Shown: one piece after another, positions 50,419 to 57,230 of the stretch
How the letters are laid out: each line of letters starts with the position of its first letter
Numbering within the stretch: position 1 is the first letter of the stretch
NCBI RefSeq assembly: GCF_000620645.1
Contig: NZ_KK211160.1
Location: 372,001-436,000 of the forward strand
From: Nocardioides sp. URHA0032
GTDB lineage: Bacteria; Actinomycetota; Actinomycetes; Propionibacteriales; Nocardioidaceae
Direction of reading: 5' to 3'
Length of the DNA: 64,000 nucleotides
Notes under the pieces: model-generated
The model's input: the letters and a program-made list of their open reading frames with translations, nothing else
Told to the model about the DNA's origin: nothing
The model's database searches: none
Position numbers and translations under genes: made by a program

Positions 50419-50831
50419 GCGGGGTACGCCGGCTGCGTCGGCGGGAGGAAGCCCTGCGGCGGGAGCGGCGCGGTCCGGGTCCGCTCCAGCCGGCTCCGGC
50501 GGCGGATCGCGTTGAACGCGTAGACGTTGACGAAGTGCAGGACGCCGAGCGTCAGCGTGACGACCCCGACCTTCACGCTGAGGGTGTCGAACATGCCGCG
50601 CAGGTCGGCGACCGGCTCGCTGATCCGCAGGAAGAGCATCACGAAGCCGAGGTTCAGCAGGTAGAAGCCGACGACGAGCAGCCGGTTCACGGCGTGCGCG
50701 AGCCGCTCGTCCCCGGCGAACACGTCCTCCAGGAAGACCCGGCCGTTGCGCGACAGGGTGCTGGCGACCCAGATGGTGAGGGGGACGGTGATGAGCAGGT
50801 AGACGACGTAGGTGCCGACGGTCCAGGTCAC
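50415..50831 (-). CDS. Small integral membrane protein, first gene of the TetR operon
   Basis: A 138-residue protein with three hydrophobic segments (about 5-24, 50-70 and 85-108) and a Pro-rich basic tail. It is not a family I recognise; the pattern fits actinobacterial membrane proteins of unknown function found near DCC proteins. GTG start at 50831, 46 bp downstream of a promoter with TTGAAC (50905-50900) and TACGGT (50882-50877), both on the minus strand. Confidence 0.6.
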   Translation of the reverse strand: MTWTVGTYVVYLLITVPLTIWVASTLSRNGRVFLEDVFAGDERLAHAVNRLLVVGFYLLNLGFVMLFLRISEPVADLRGMFDTLSVKVGVVTLTLGVLHFVNVYAFNAIRRRSRLERTRTAPLPPQGFLPPTQPAYPA

Positions 50832-50846
50832 GGTGCTCTCGCTTTC

Positions 50847-50860
50847 TTGAACGTGTTCAA
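50847..50860. promoter_or_regulatory. TetR-type operator O2
   Basis: TTGAACGTGTTCAA, a perfect 14-bp palindrome, just downstream of the predicted start of transcription and 16 bp before the first gene of the operon. It differs from O1 only at the centre. Confidence 0.75.
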
Positions 50861-50876
50861 AACTTCCGATGGAGCG

Positions 50877-50905
50877 ACCGTACGCCCGTTTTTGAACATG
50901 TTCAA
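50877..50905 (-). promoter_or_regulatory. TetR operon promoter with operator O1 on the -35 box
   Basis: TTGAAC (-35, 50905-50900), 17 bp, TACGGT (-10, 50882-50877). The perfect palindrome TTGAACATGTTCAA (50892-50905) covers the -35 box. With O2, whose centre is 45 bp away, a repressor could block both binding and escape of RNA polymerase. Confidence 0.75.
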
Positions 50906-50907
50906 GA

Positions 50908-51861
50908 TCAGAGTCCGAGTGCGGTCTGGGCCGCGGCGACCACCGGCGCCGTCACCTCCCGGCAGCGGGCCGCGCCGGCGGCGAACACCGACGCCACGTG
51001 GCTCGGGTCCGCGGCGAGCTCGGCGTACCGCTTCTGCACCGGCTCGAGCTCCGCGACCACCGCGTCGGTCACCGCCCGCTTGAGGGCGCCGTACGTCGTG
51101 ATCCCGTCGGCCGAGCCCCCGCACGCGGCCAGGATGTCCAGCAGGTTGGTGACGCCGGGCTTGGTCTCCCGCTCGGCCCGGACCGCATCGGGCCCCGTAT
51201 CGGAGTCGGTCACGGCCCGGGCGACCTTGCGGCGTACGACGTCGGGCGGGTCGAGCAGGCACACCGAACCGGCCGCGTCGGCGGACTTCGACATCTTGCG
51301 GGTCGGGTGCAGCAGGTCCATGACCCGGGCGGTGCCGTCCGTGGCGGTGACGACCTCGGGGATCGTGAACACCTCGCCGTACCGGCGGTTGAAGCGCAGT
51401 GCGAGGTCCCGGGTGAGCTCGACGTGCTGGTTCTGGTCGGCGCCCACGGGGACCTGGGCCGGCCGGTACAGGAGGATGTCGGCCGCCATCAGCGCCGGGT
51501 AGGTGAACAGCGAGACGCGCGTCGAGTCGACACCTCGGCCCTTCTCCTTGAACTGGATCATCCGGTTCAGCTCACCGGTCGTGGCGACGCACTCGAGCAG
51601 GTAGGCCAGCTGCGCGTGCGCGGGCACGTGGCTCTGCCGGAACAGCGTCGCCCGGTCCAGCCCGGTGGCGAGGAACAGCGCGGCCGTCTCGTCGGCGTAC
51701 GCGCGCAGCAGCCGCGGATCGTGCTCGGTCGTCATCGCGTGCAGGTCGGAGACGCCGTAGAAGGCGTCCTCCTGGCGTCGCGACATGGGGCGGAGGGCCC
51801 CGAGGTAGCTGCCGAGCGTGAGCCGCCCGGACGGGGTGAGGAGGGAGAGGGTGCGGGTCAT
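50908..51861 (-). CDS. trpS: Tryptophanyl-tRNA synthetase (attenuator-controlled, probably auxiliary)
   Basis: A 317-residue class I synthetase charging tRNA(Trp). The HIGH-type site reads TPSGRLTLGSYLGALR (about 7-22), with TLGS in place of the usual HIGN-like residues, and KMSKS is RKMSKSADA (about 196). SDLHAMTTEH and FKEKGRG are conserved. ATG at 51861 follows AGGAG. The gene is preceded by a 140-nt leader with a Trp-Trp leader peptide and competing hairpins. Streptomyces species have a second, indolmycin-insensitive TrpRS controlled in this way; the same role here is inference, because a housekeeping trpS elsewhere cannot be seen. Confidence 0.9.
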   Translation of the reverse strand: MTRTLSLLTPSGRLTLGSYLGALRPMSRRQEDAFYGVSDLHAMTTEHDPRLLRAYADETAALFLATGLDRATLFRQSHVPAHAQLAYLLECVATTGELNRMIQFKEKGRGVDSTRVSLFTYPALMAADILLYRPAQVPVGADQNQHVELTRDLALRFNRRYGEVFTIPEVVTATDGTARVMDLLHPTRKMSKSADAAGSVCLLDPPDVVRRKVARAVTDSDTGPDAVRAERETKPGVTNLLDILAACGGSADGITTYGALKRAVTDAVVAELEPVQKRYAELAADPSHVASVFAAGAARCREVTAPVVAAAQTALGL

Positions 51862-51906
51862 GGTGAGCTCCTGTGAGAGCCCACGGGTCGGCGCCGGACA
51901 CGACAA

Positions 51907-51926
51907 CGGCCGCCCGTGGGCGGCCG
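51907..51926 (-). terminator. Attenuator terminator hairpin of trpS
   Basis: CGGCCGCCC/GGGCGGCCG arms around a 2-nt centre, followed on the minus strand by TTGT. Its CCCACGGG part (51920-51913) can instead pair with CCCGTGGG (51887-51880) just before the ribosome-binding site, giving two mutually exclusive folds. Confidence 0.6.
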
Positions 51927-51964
51927 GTGGGTGACGTGGGTGCGCGTCGAGAGGTGGTCCGCCC

Positions 51965-52000
51965 TCAGGCGGGCCACCACAACATGGGACGCGTCAGCAC
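51965..52000 (-). CDS. trpS leader peptide (MLTRPMLWWPA)
   Basis: An 11-codon open frame starting at GTG 52000, 6 bp downstream of the -10 box TACTCT, and ending TGA at 51967-51965. It contains two adjacent Trp codons at positions 8-9 (an internal ATG would give MLWWPA). The Trp codons lie in the 5' arm of a stem formed by 51978-51968 and 51963-51953 on the minus strand. Such a design makes ribosome stalling during Trp-tRNA shortage change the downstream RNA folding. Confidence 0.8.
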   Translation of the reverse strand: MLTRPMLWWPA

Positions 52001-52006
52001 GCCCCC

Positions 52007-52022
52007 AGAGTACCGGTACCGT
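52007..52022. promoter_or_regulatory. Back-to-back divergent -10 boxes (trpS leader / acuC)
   Basis: Minus-strand TACTCT (52012-52007) and plus-strand TACCGT (52017-52022) are only 4 bp apart; the starts at 52000 and 52030 are separated by 29 bp. Confidence 0.6.
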
Positions 52023-52029
52023 CGCCGGC

Positions 52030-53223
52030 ATGCCTCCGGCGTCGACGATGTGTCCCGGGCCCGCGGTGGTGGTCTTCGACCAGAGCCTCACCGAGTACGA
52101 CTTCGGTGCCTCCCACCCGATGTCACCGGTGCGCGTGGACCTCACCATGCGGCTCGCCGAGAGCCTCGGCGTGGTCGGGGCGGCCGGTGCGCGGCTGGTG
52201 CGCGTCCCGGCGCCGGTCGCGACCGAGGACCAGATCGCGCGGGTGCACGACGCCGCGCTGATCGAGGCGGTGATGAAGGCCGAGTACGACGAGGCCCGCG
52301 GTCTCGGGACCGACGACAACCCGGTCTTCCCGGGGATGCACCGCGCGGCGGCGCACATCGTCGGCGCCAGCGTGGAGGCGTTCCGCCGGGTCTGGTCGCG
52401 CGAGTCCCTGCACGCGGTGAACATCGCCGGTGGCCTGCACCACGCGATGCGCGGCCGGGCCAGCGGGTTCTGCATCTACAACGACGTCGCCGTCGGCATC
52501 CAGCAGCTCCTCGACCAGGGCGCCGAACGGGTCGCGTACGTCGACGTCGACGTGCACCACGGCGACGGGGTGGAGCGGATCTTCTGGAACGACCCACGGG
52601 TCCTGACGATCTCGCTGCACGAGACCGGGCAGATCCTGTTCCCCGGCACCGGGTTCCCGAACGACCTGGGTGGGCCGGACGCCCTCGGGACGGCGGTGAA
52701 CGTCGCGCTCCCGCCGGGCACCGGCGACGGCGGCTGGCTGCGCGCCTTCCACGCGGTCGTGCCGGACCTGCTCCGCGAGTTCCGTCCCGACGTGCTGGTC
52801 ACCCAGCACGGCTGTGACTCCCACGTCGAGGACCCGCTCGCGCACCTGAGCCTGACCGTGGACGGCCAGCGCGCGGCGTACCTCGCCCTCCACGATCTCG
52901 CCCACGAGGTCTGCGAGGGGCGCTGGGTGGCGACGGGAGGGGGCGGCTACGCCCTGGTCGAGGTGGTGCCGCGCGCCTGGACCCACCTGCTCGCGATCGT
53001 GGGCGGCAGCCCGCTCGACCCGCTCACCGACACCCCCGACGTGTGGCGGGACCACGTGCGCACGGCCCTGGGCCGGGTCGCGCCGTACCGGATGACCGAC
53101 GGGCGGACCCCGGCCTACCGGGACTGGCGTGAGGGGTACGACCCCGAGGCCTGGCTGGACCGGGCCATCCACGCGACCCGGATGGCGGCGTTCCCGCTGC
53201 ACGGACTGGATCCGCTGCCCTAG
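52030..53223 (+). CDS. Acetoin utilization protein AcuC / histone-deacetylase-family hydrolase
   Basis: A 397-residue member of the arginase/deacetylase fold. Active-site segments are GGLHHAMRGRASGFCIYNDVA (about 140-160) with the His-His dyad, YVDVDVHHGDGVERIFW (about 174) with zinc ligands Asp and His, LHETGQILFPGTG, and QHGCDSHVEDPLAHL (about 260). It should remove acetyl groups from lysines or small amines; AcuC classically deacetylates acetyl-CoA synthetase, but no acs gene is nearby. Leaderless ATG at 52030 after TACCGT; the frame upstream to 51916 is not family-like. Confidence 0.88.
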   Translation: MPPASTMCPGPAVVVFDQSLTEYDFGASHPMSPVRVDLTMRLAESLGVVGAAGARLVRVPAPVATEDQIARVHDAALIEAVMKAEYDEARGLGTDDNPVFPGMHRAAAHIVGASVEAFRRVWSRESLHAVNIAGGLHHAMRGRASGFCIYNDVAVGIQQLLDQGAERVAYVDVDVHHGDGVERIFWNDPRVLTISLHETGQILFPGTGFPNDLGGPDALGTAVNVALPPGTGDGGWLRAFHAVVPDLLREFRPDVLVTQHGCDSHVEDPLAHLSLTVDGQRAAYLALHDLAHEVCEGRWVATGGGGYALVEVVPRAWTHLLAIVGGSPLDPLTDTPDVWRDHVRTALGRVAPYRMTDGRTPAYRDWREGYDPEAWLDRAIHATRMAAFPLHGLDPLP

Positions 53224-53386
53224 ACATCTGCAGGCCGGACGCAAGCGGACACGCCGCGTCCCGCGGGCTACTTTGGTGAACCCCTTCCCCACGAGTCACA
53301 TCAGGCTCTATTCTCACGCTTGCGTGACGCGTGCACTCACCGGTGGGGAAGCCGGTGGCGCGTCAGACAGAAAGTATCGGTGCACG

Positions 53387-53590
53387 ATGGCTACCAACTC
53401 CGGGGACATCTCCGACTCGAAGTTCCTCACCGTTGCCGAGGTGGCCGCGATGATGCGGGTCTCCAAGATGACCGTGTACCGCCTGGTCCACAACGGCGAG
53501 CTCCCGGCCGTGCGGGTCGGCCGGTCGTTCCGCGTCCTCGAGAAGGACGTCGACGAGTACCTGCGCAAGAGCTTCTACAGCGCCGGCTGA
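53387..53590 (+). CDS. Excisionase-type helix-turn-helix DNA-binding protein
   Basis: A 67-residue protein consisting of a short tail and one winged helix-turn-helix: FLTVAEVAAMMRVSKMTVYR (about 12-31) then LVHNGELPAVRVGRSFRV and a C-terminal KDVDEYL helix. This small MerR/excisionase-like protein is conserved in this position in actinobacteria, near the bS22-like gene and the bldN-rex-hem locus. It is a nucleoid or regulatory protein of unknown target, not evidence of a mobile element. A possible -10, TATTCT, is at 53309-53314 in the 163-bp gap after acuC, which holds nothing else I can name. Confidence 0.8.
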   Translation: MATNSGDISDSKFLTVAEVAAMMRVSKMTVYRLVHNGELPAVRVGRSFRVLEKDVDEYLRKSFYSAG

Positions 53591-53684
53591 CGGGCCGATT
53601 CTGCCGCGGGCGACCACGCCGGATAGGCTTGGCCGGTCCCGCGGGCCGACCGGGGACCGCAATAGTGCGTTGAAAGGTTTCCCT

Positions 53685-53786
53685 GTGGGTTCTGTCATCA
53701 AGAAGCGGCGCAAGCGCATGGCCAAGAAGAAGCATCGCAAGCTGCTGAAGAAGACGCGCGTCCAGCGTCGCAAGCTCGGCAAGTAG
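53685..53786 (+). CDS. bS22-like (AURKAIP1/COX24 domain) small ribosomal protein
   Basis: A 33-residue, extremely basic peptide (MGSVIKKRRKRMAKKKHRKL and on to RVQRRKLGK), too short for routine gene callers. It matches the actinobacterial AURKAIP1/COX24-domain peptide found bound near the decoding side of mycobacterial 30S subunits. GTG start at 53685; the sequence before it, GAAAGG TTTCCCT, provides a ribosome-binding site. Its stop is 15 bp before the epimerase gene. Confidence 0.85.
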   Translation: MGSVIKKRRKRMAKKKHRKLLKKTRVQRRKLGK

Positions 53787-53801
53787 GCACGCGCACGCCG
53801 C

Positions 53802-54839
53802 ATGGGCAGCGCCGGCAGGGTCGTCCTGGTCACCGGGGTCTCGCGCGACCTCGGCCGCCGATTCGCGCGTGCGGTGGCTGCCGAGCCCGGCGTCGCCCGG
53901 GTGATCGGCGTGGACGCGGTGCCGCCTCGCGGCGACATCGGTGACGTCTCCTTCGTGCGTGCGGACATCCGCAACCCGGTCATCGCCAAGGTGATCGTCA
54001 AGGAGGACGTCGACACCGTCGTCCACATGAGCGTCATCGCCACCCCCGGCTCCGCCGGCGGGCGGAACACGATGAAGGAGCTCAACGTCATCGGGACGAT
54101 GCAGCTGCTGGCCGCCTGCCAGAAGGCGCCGGGGCTGCGCTCCCTGGTGGTCAAGTCGTCCACCACGATCTACGGCGCGAGCAGCCGCGACCCGGCCATG
54201 TTCACCGAGGCCATGGAGCCGCGCCGCGCGCCGCGGGCCGGGTACGCCAAGGACCTCGCCGAGGTCGAGGGGTACGTCCGTGGGTTCGCCCGCCGCCGCC
54301 CGGACGTCCGCGTGACGACGATCCGCGCCGCCAACGTCATCGGACCCCACGTCGTCAGCCCGCTGACGGCGTACCTCCGCCTGCCGGTCGTCCCGACCGT
54401 GCTCGGCTTCGACCCCCGCCTCCAGCTGCTGCACGAGCAGGACCTCGTCGACGTGCTCCGGCACGCGGCGACCACGGAGGCCGCCGGCACCTTCAACGTC
54501 GCGGGTGACGGTGTCCTCACGCTCTCGCAGGTCCTGCGCCGTCTGGGGCGGGCCTCGGTCGCGCTGCCGTCGTTCGCCGTCGGCGGGGTCGGCTCCGCGC
54601 TCCGCTCCGCCCGGGTCACCGACCTCTCGCCGGAGCTGCTCGCGCTGATCACCTACGGCCGCGGCGTCGACACGACCCGGATGCGGCGCGAGCTCGGCTT
54701 CGAGCCGGCGTTCTCCACCGCGGCCGCCGTCGCCGACTTCGCCGAGCCCCTCACGCCCACCGGCGGCCGGGCCGAGCGGGTGCTCGCCCGGGTCGCCGCC
54801 GGCCTGCCCGAGCCCGACGGAGGAGTCGTCCATGGGTGA
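53802..54839 (+). CDS. NAD-dependent epimerase/dehydratase (SDR) family protein
   Basis: A 345-residue extended-SDR protein: nucleotide-binding VVLVTGVSRDLGRRFARAV (about 6-24), DxD-like VRADIRNP (about 52), and a TIYGASS segment with the Tyr near 125. The usual YxxxK reads AGYAKDLAEVE (about 147). Substrate unknown; a sugar-nucleotide or lipid precursor is likely. It overlaps the acyltransferase gene by 8 bp, suggesting that the two act together in envelope lipid metabolism. Confidence 0.75.
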   Translation: MGSAGRVVLVTGVSRDLGRRFARAVAAEPGVARVIGVDAVPPRGDIGDVSFVRADIRNPVIAKVIVKEDVDTVVHMSVIATPGSAGGRNTMKELNVIGTMQLLAACQKAPGLRSLVVKSSTTIYGASSRDPAMFTEAMEPRRAPRAGYAKDLAEVEGYVRGFARRRPDVRVTTIRAANVIGPHVVSPLTAYLRLPVVPTVLGFDPRLQLLHEQDLVDVLRHAATTEAAGTFNVAGDGVLTLSQVLRRLGRASVALPSFAVGGVGSALRSARVTDLSPELLALITYGRGVDTTRMRRELGFEPAFSTAAAVADFAEPLTPTGGRAERVLARVAAGLPEPDGGVVHG

Positions 54840-55989
54840 CGCCGAGATCATCCCGATCGGGACCCGCGGCCGACCCGGCCGCGGCACCGGCAGCACGCAG
54901 CCGTCCTCGGCCGCCCGCGGCCTGTCGGCCAAGCCGCCGGCCACCAAGGCCCCGGCGAAGAAGGCTGCGGTGAAGAAGGCCGCGGTGAAGAAGGCGGCGG
55001 CGAAGAAGGCTCCGCCGCCGAAGAGGACGGCCGCCCAGCCGGACCCGGTGGCCGAGCGCGCGCCCGTCACGGCCGTCGATCGCGTGCCCGCAGGTGGCAT
55101 CCCCGTCTCGGACTGGCAGGCCGCCCTGCGCGGGGCGGCGACCGAGGTGTTCGGCGATCAGTGGGAGCCGCAGCTGGCCCGGTTCCTCGCGTTCCTGCGC
55201 CGCCGTCTGACCGGCGCCTTCGAGGTCGACGAGTACGGCTTCGACCCGGAGGTCACCGAGCGCTTCCTGATGGCGACGCTGCGGCCGATCGCGGAGAAGT
55301 GGTTCCGGGTCGAGGTCCGCGGGGTGGAGAACATCCCCACCGAGGGCGGGGCGCTGGTCGTCTCCAACCACTCCGGGACGATCCCGGTCGACGGGCTGAT
55401 GACGATGGTCTCGATCCACGACGCCACCGGCCGGTTCCTGCGCCCGCTCGGCGCCGACCTGGTGTTCCGGCTGCCGTTCGTCAGCACCATGGCACGACGC
55501 AGCGGCGCGACGCTGGCCTGCAACGAGGACGCCGAGCGGATGCTGCGCGGCGGCGAGCTGGTCGGCGTGTGGCCGGAGGGGTTCAAGGGCATCGGCAAGC
55601 CGTACTCCCAGCGCTACAAGCTCCAGCGCTTCGGCCGGGGCGGCTTCGTGTCGGCCGCCCTCCGCGCCGGCGTGCCGATCGTGCCGCTCTCCGTGGTGGG
55701 CGCCGAGGAGATCTACCCACTGGTCGGGAACGTCCCGTCGCTGGCCCGCCTCCTCGGGCTGCCGTACATCCCGATCACGCCGTTCTTCCCGCTGCTCGGC
55801 CCGCTGGGCCTGGTGCCGCTGCCGTCCAAGTGGCTGCTGGAGTTCGGCGAGCCGATCCGCACCGACGAGTTCGACCAGGGCGCGGCCGACGACCCGATGC
55901 TGGTCTTCAACGTGACCGACCAGGTGCGGGAGACGATCCAGCAGACGTTGTACTCCCTCCTGATGCAGCGGGAGTCCGTGTTCCGCTGA
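54832..55989 (+). CDS. 1-acyl-sn-glycerol-3-phosphate acyltransferase (PlsC) family, with histone-like N-terminus
   Basis: A 385-residue acyltransferase. Residues about 30-68 are an Ala/Lys/Pro-rich tract made of AVKKA-type repeats, like the tail of histone H1. After a linker comes the PlsC-type core (about 150-385): VVSNHSGTIPVDG (about 177-189) is the variant HxxxxD motif, FRLPFVSTMARRSGA and GVWPEGFKGIGKPY follow. It should acylate lysophosphatidate or a related membrane lipid. The repeat tract is encoded by near-identical GTGAAGAAGGC units and is probably prone to length change. Confidence 0.85.
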   Translation: MGDAEIIPIGTRGRPGRGTGSTQPSSAARGLSAKPPATKAPAKKAAVKKAAVKKAAAKKAPPPKRTAAQPDPVAERAPVTAVDRVPAGGIPVSDWQAALRGAATEVFGDQWEPQLARFLAFLRRRLTGAFEVDEYGFDPEVTERFLMATLRPIAEKWFRVEVRGVENIPTEGGALVVSNHSGTIPVDGLMTMVSIHDATGRFLRPLGADLVFRLPFVSTMARRSGATLACNEDAERMLRGGELVGVWPEGFKGIGKPYSQRYKLQRFGRGGFVSAALRAGVPIVPLSVVGAEEIYPLVGNVPSLARLLGLPYIPITPFFPLLGPLGLVPLPSKWLLEFGEPIRTDEFDQGAADDPMLVFNVTDQVRETIQQTLYSLLMQRESVFR

Positions 55990-56005
55990 CCGGTGCCCGG
56001 ACGGG

Positions 56006-57151
56006 CTACGGCGAGGGGGTCTGCCCGGTCAGCCCGCCGACGGCACCCTCGAGGATGCCGGTGACGCCGTCCACGACGTCGTCCACCGACGGCAGCGACG
56101 AGCCGCCGCTCGACGGGGTGCCGTGCGAGTTGCCGCCGGCGCTGAGGCTGTCGGTGATCGCCTGGATCGGGTCCGAGCCGGAGCCGTCGCCCGAGCCCTG
56201 ACCGGGGTCGGAGACGCTGCCGGGCCCGAGGTCGCCGGGTTGGACGTGGGGCAGGTTCGGGCGGCCGCCGTCGCCGTGCCGGTGCTGCTTGCCGCCGGTG
56301 CCGGAGCCCGGCGCGCCGGTGTCGCGCGGCGCGAGGGGCACGAAGACGTTCTCCTGTGCCGCGGTGAGGAGCGGCGGGATCGACGCGATCGGCGTACCCC
56401 CGCAGTCCGGGCAGCGCTGGCCCGCTTCCGAGTCGATGGCCTCCATGGCCCGGGCCGCGCGGATCAGCTCGTCGCGGGCGTCGGCCGGGATGAGCGGCTC
56501 GAGCGCCTCGAGCTGGTCGAGGCTGGAGGAGGCGAAGTCGCGCAGCTGCGCGATCGAGGCCGCGTCGCCGGTGTGCGCGTAGTCGGCGAGCAGCAGGTCG
56601 GAGGCCTGCGTCGCCTGGTCGGTGAAGGTGTTGAGCGTGTCGGCGATGCGCAGGTCGTCGCCGAGGTTGTCCTGGTGCGTCAGCGCGTCGACCTCCGTGA
56701 GGCGGTCGGAGGCGTTCCCGAGCATCGTGGCGCCCTTGCCGCCCTCGCCGACGGACAGGCCGGTGTGGGCACTCTCGATGACGCGCTTGATCGGGTAGAG
56801 GGAGTCGCCGGGCAGCGCGCCCTGCGACGCGACCGCGACCCCGGTGGTGACACCGACGACCGCGATGCCGCCGATCACGGCGGCGAGCCGCCGCTCGCGC
56901 GTCGGGCGGCGGTCGGGGAGCCGGAGCCTGGAGGTGTCCGCGGGGACGAGGGCCGTGGCGGCCTCCGCCATCAGCTGCATCCGCAGGTCGGCGACGAACT
57001 CGGGCCGCGCGGTCACCTGGGGGACGGTCCGGAGGGCGCCGACCAGCTCGAGGAGATCGGCGTCCCGGGTCGCCGGTTCACCAGCCGAGGGGGCCTCGAC
57101 CAGGTCCTGGAACGCGTCGGCGCGACGTTGCGCCGTGAAGCCCCATGTCAT
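56006..57151 (-). CDS. DUF5667 membrane protein, likely partner of the BldN-like sigma factor
   Basis: A 381-residue protein: a soluble N-terminal part (about 1-88), one hydrophobic segment (about 92-115), the DUF5667 helical region containing DSLYPIKRVIESAHTGLS (about 118-135), and a long Gly/Ser/Pro-rich tail. It sits immediately downstream of the ECF sigma gene, the position of the anti-sigma factor RsbN in Streptomyces. Its promoter is CGTAAC-17-CGTTGG (57187-57159, minus strand), 7 bp before the ATG, as expected of a gene driven by that sigma factor. The anti-sigma role is inference. Confidence 0.7.
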   Translation of the reverse strand: MTWGFTAQRRADAFQDLVEAPSAGEPATRDADLLELVGALRTVPQVTARPEFVADLRMQLMAEAATALVPADTSRLRLPDRRPTRERRLAAVIGGIAVVGVTTGVAVASQGALPGDSLYPIKRVIESAHTGLSVGEGGKGATMLGNASDRLTEVDALTHQDNLGDDLRIADTLNTFTDQATQASDLLLADYAHTGDAASIAQLRDFASSSLDQLEALEPLIPADARDELIRAARAMEAIDSEAGQRCPDCGGTPIASIPPLLTAAQENVFVPLAPRDTGAPGSGTGGKQHRHGDGGRPNLPHVQPGDLGPGSVSDPGQGSGDGSGSDPIQAITDSLSAGGNSHGTPSSGGSSLPSVDDVVDGVTGILEGAVGGLTGQTPSP

Positions 57152-57158
57152 GTCGAAC

Positions 57159-57187
57159 CCAACGACGCGCGGGGCGGCGAGGTTACG
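57159..57187 (-). promoter_or_regulatory. ECF-type promoter upstream of the DUF5667 gene
   Basis: CGTAAC (57187-57182), 17 bp, CGTTGG (57164-57159). This resembles the motif I recall for sigma BldN targets and differs from the TANNNT boxes of its neighbours. Transcription would begin at the ATG. Confidence 0.6.
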
Positions 57188-57230
57188 CGGCGGGGATCCG
57201 CTACGTAAACGATTTCGTGGAGCCGCGTCA

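Noticed and set aside
51951..51978. T-box riboswitch upstream of trpS
   Set aside because: AGGGCGGACCACC on the minus strand recalls the T-box sequence, but the leader starts at 52000, too short for stem I, and the specific GGNACCGCG part is missing. A ribosome-mediated attenuator explains the Trp codons better.
53387..53590. Excisionase as evidence of a mobile element
   Set aside because: The small HTH protein sits in a conserved chromosomal context, with no integrase, att repeats or composition shift.
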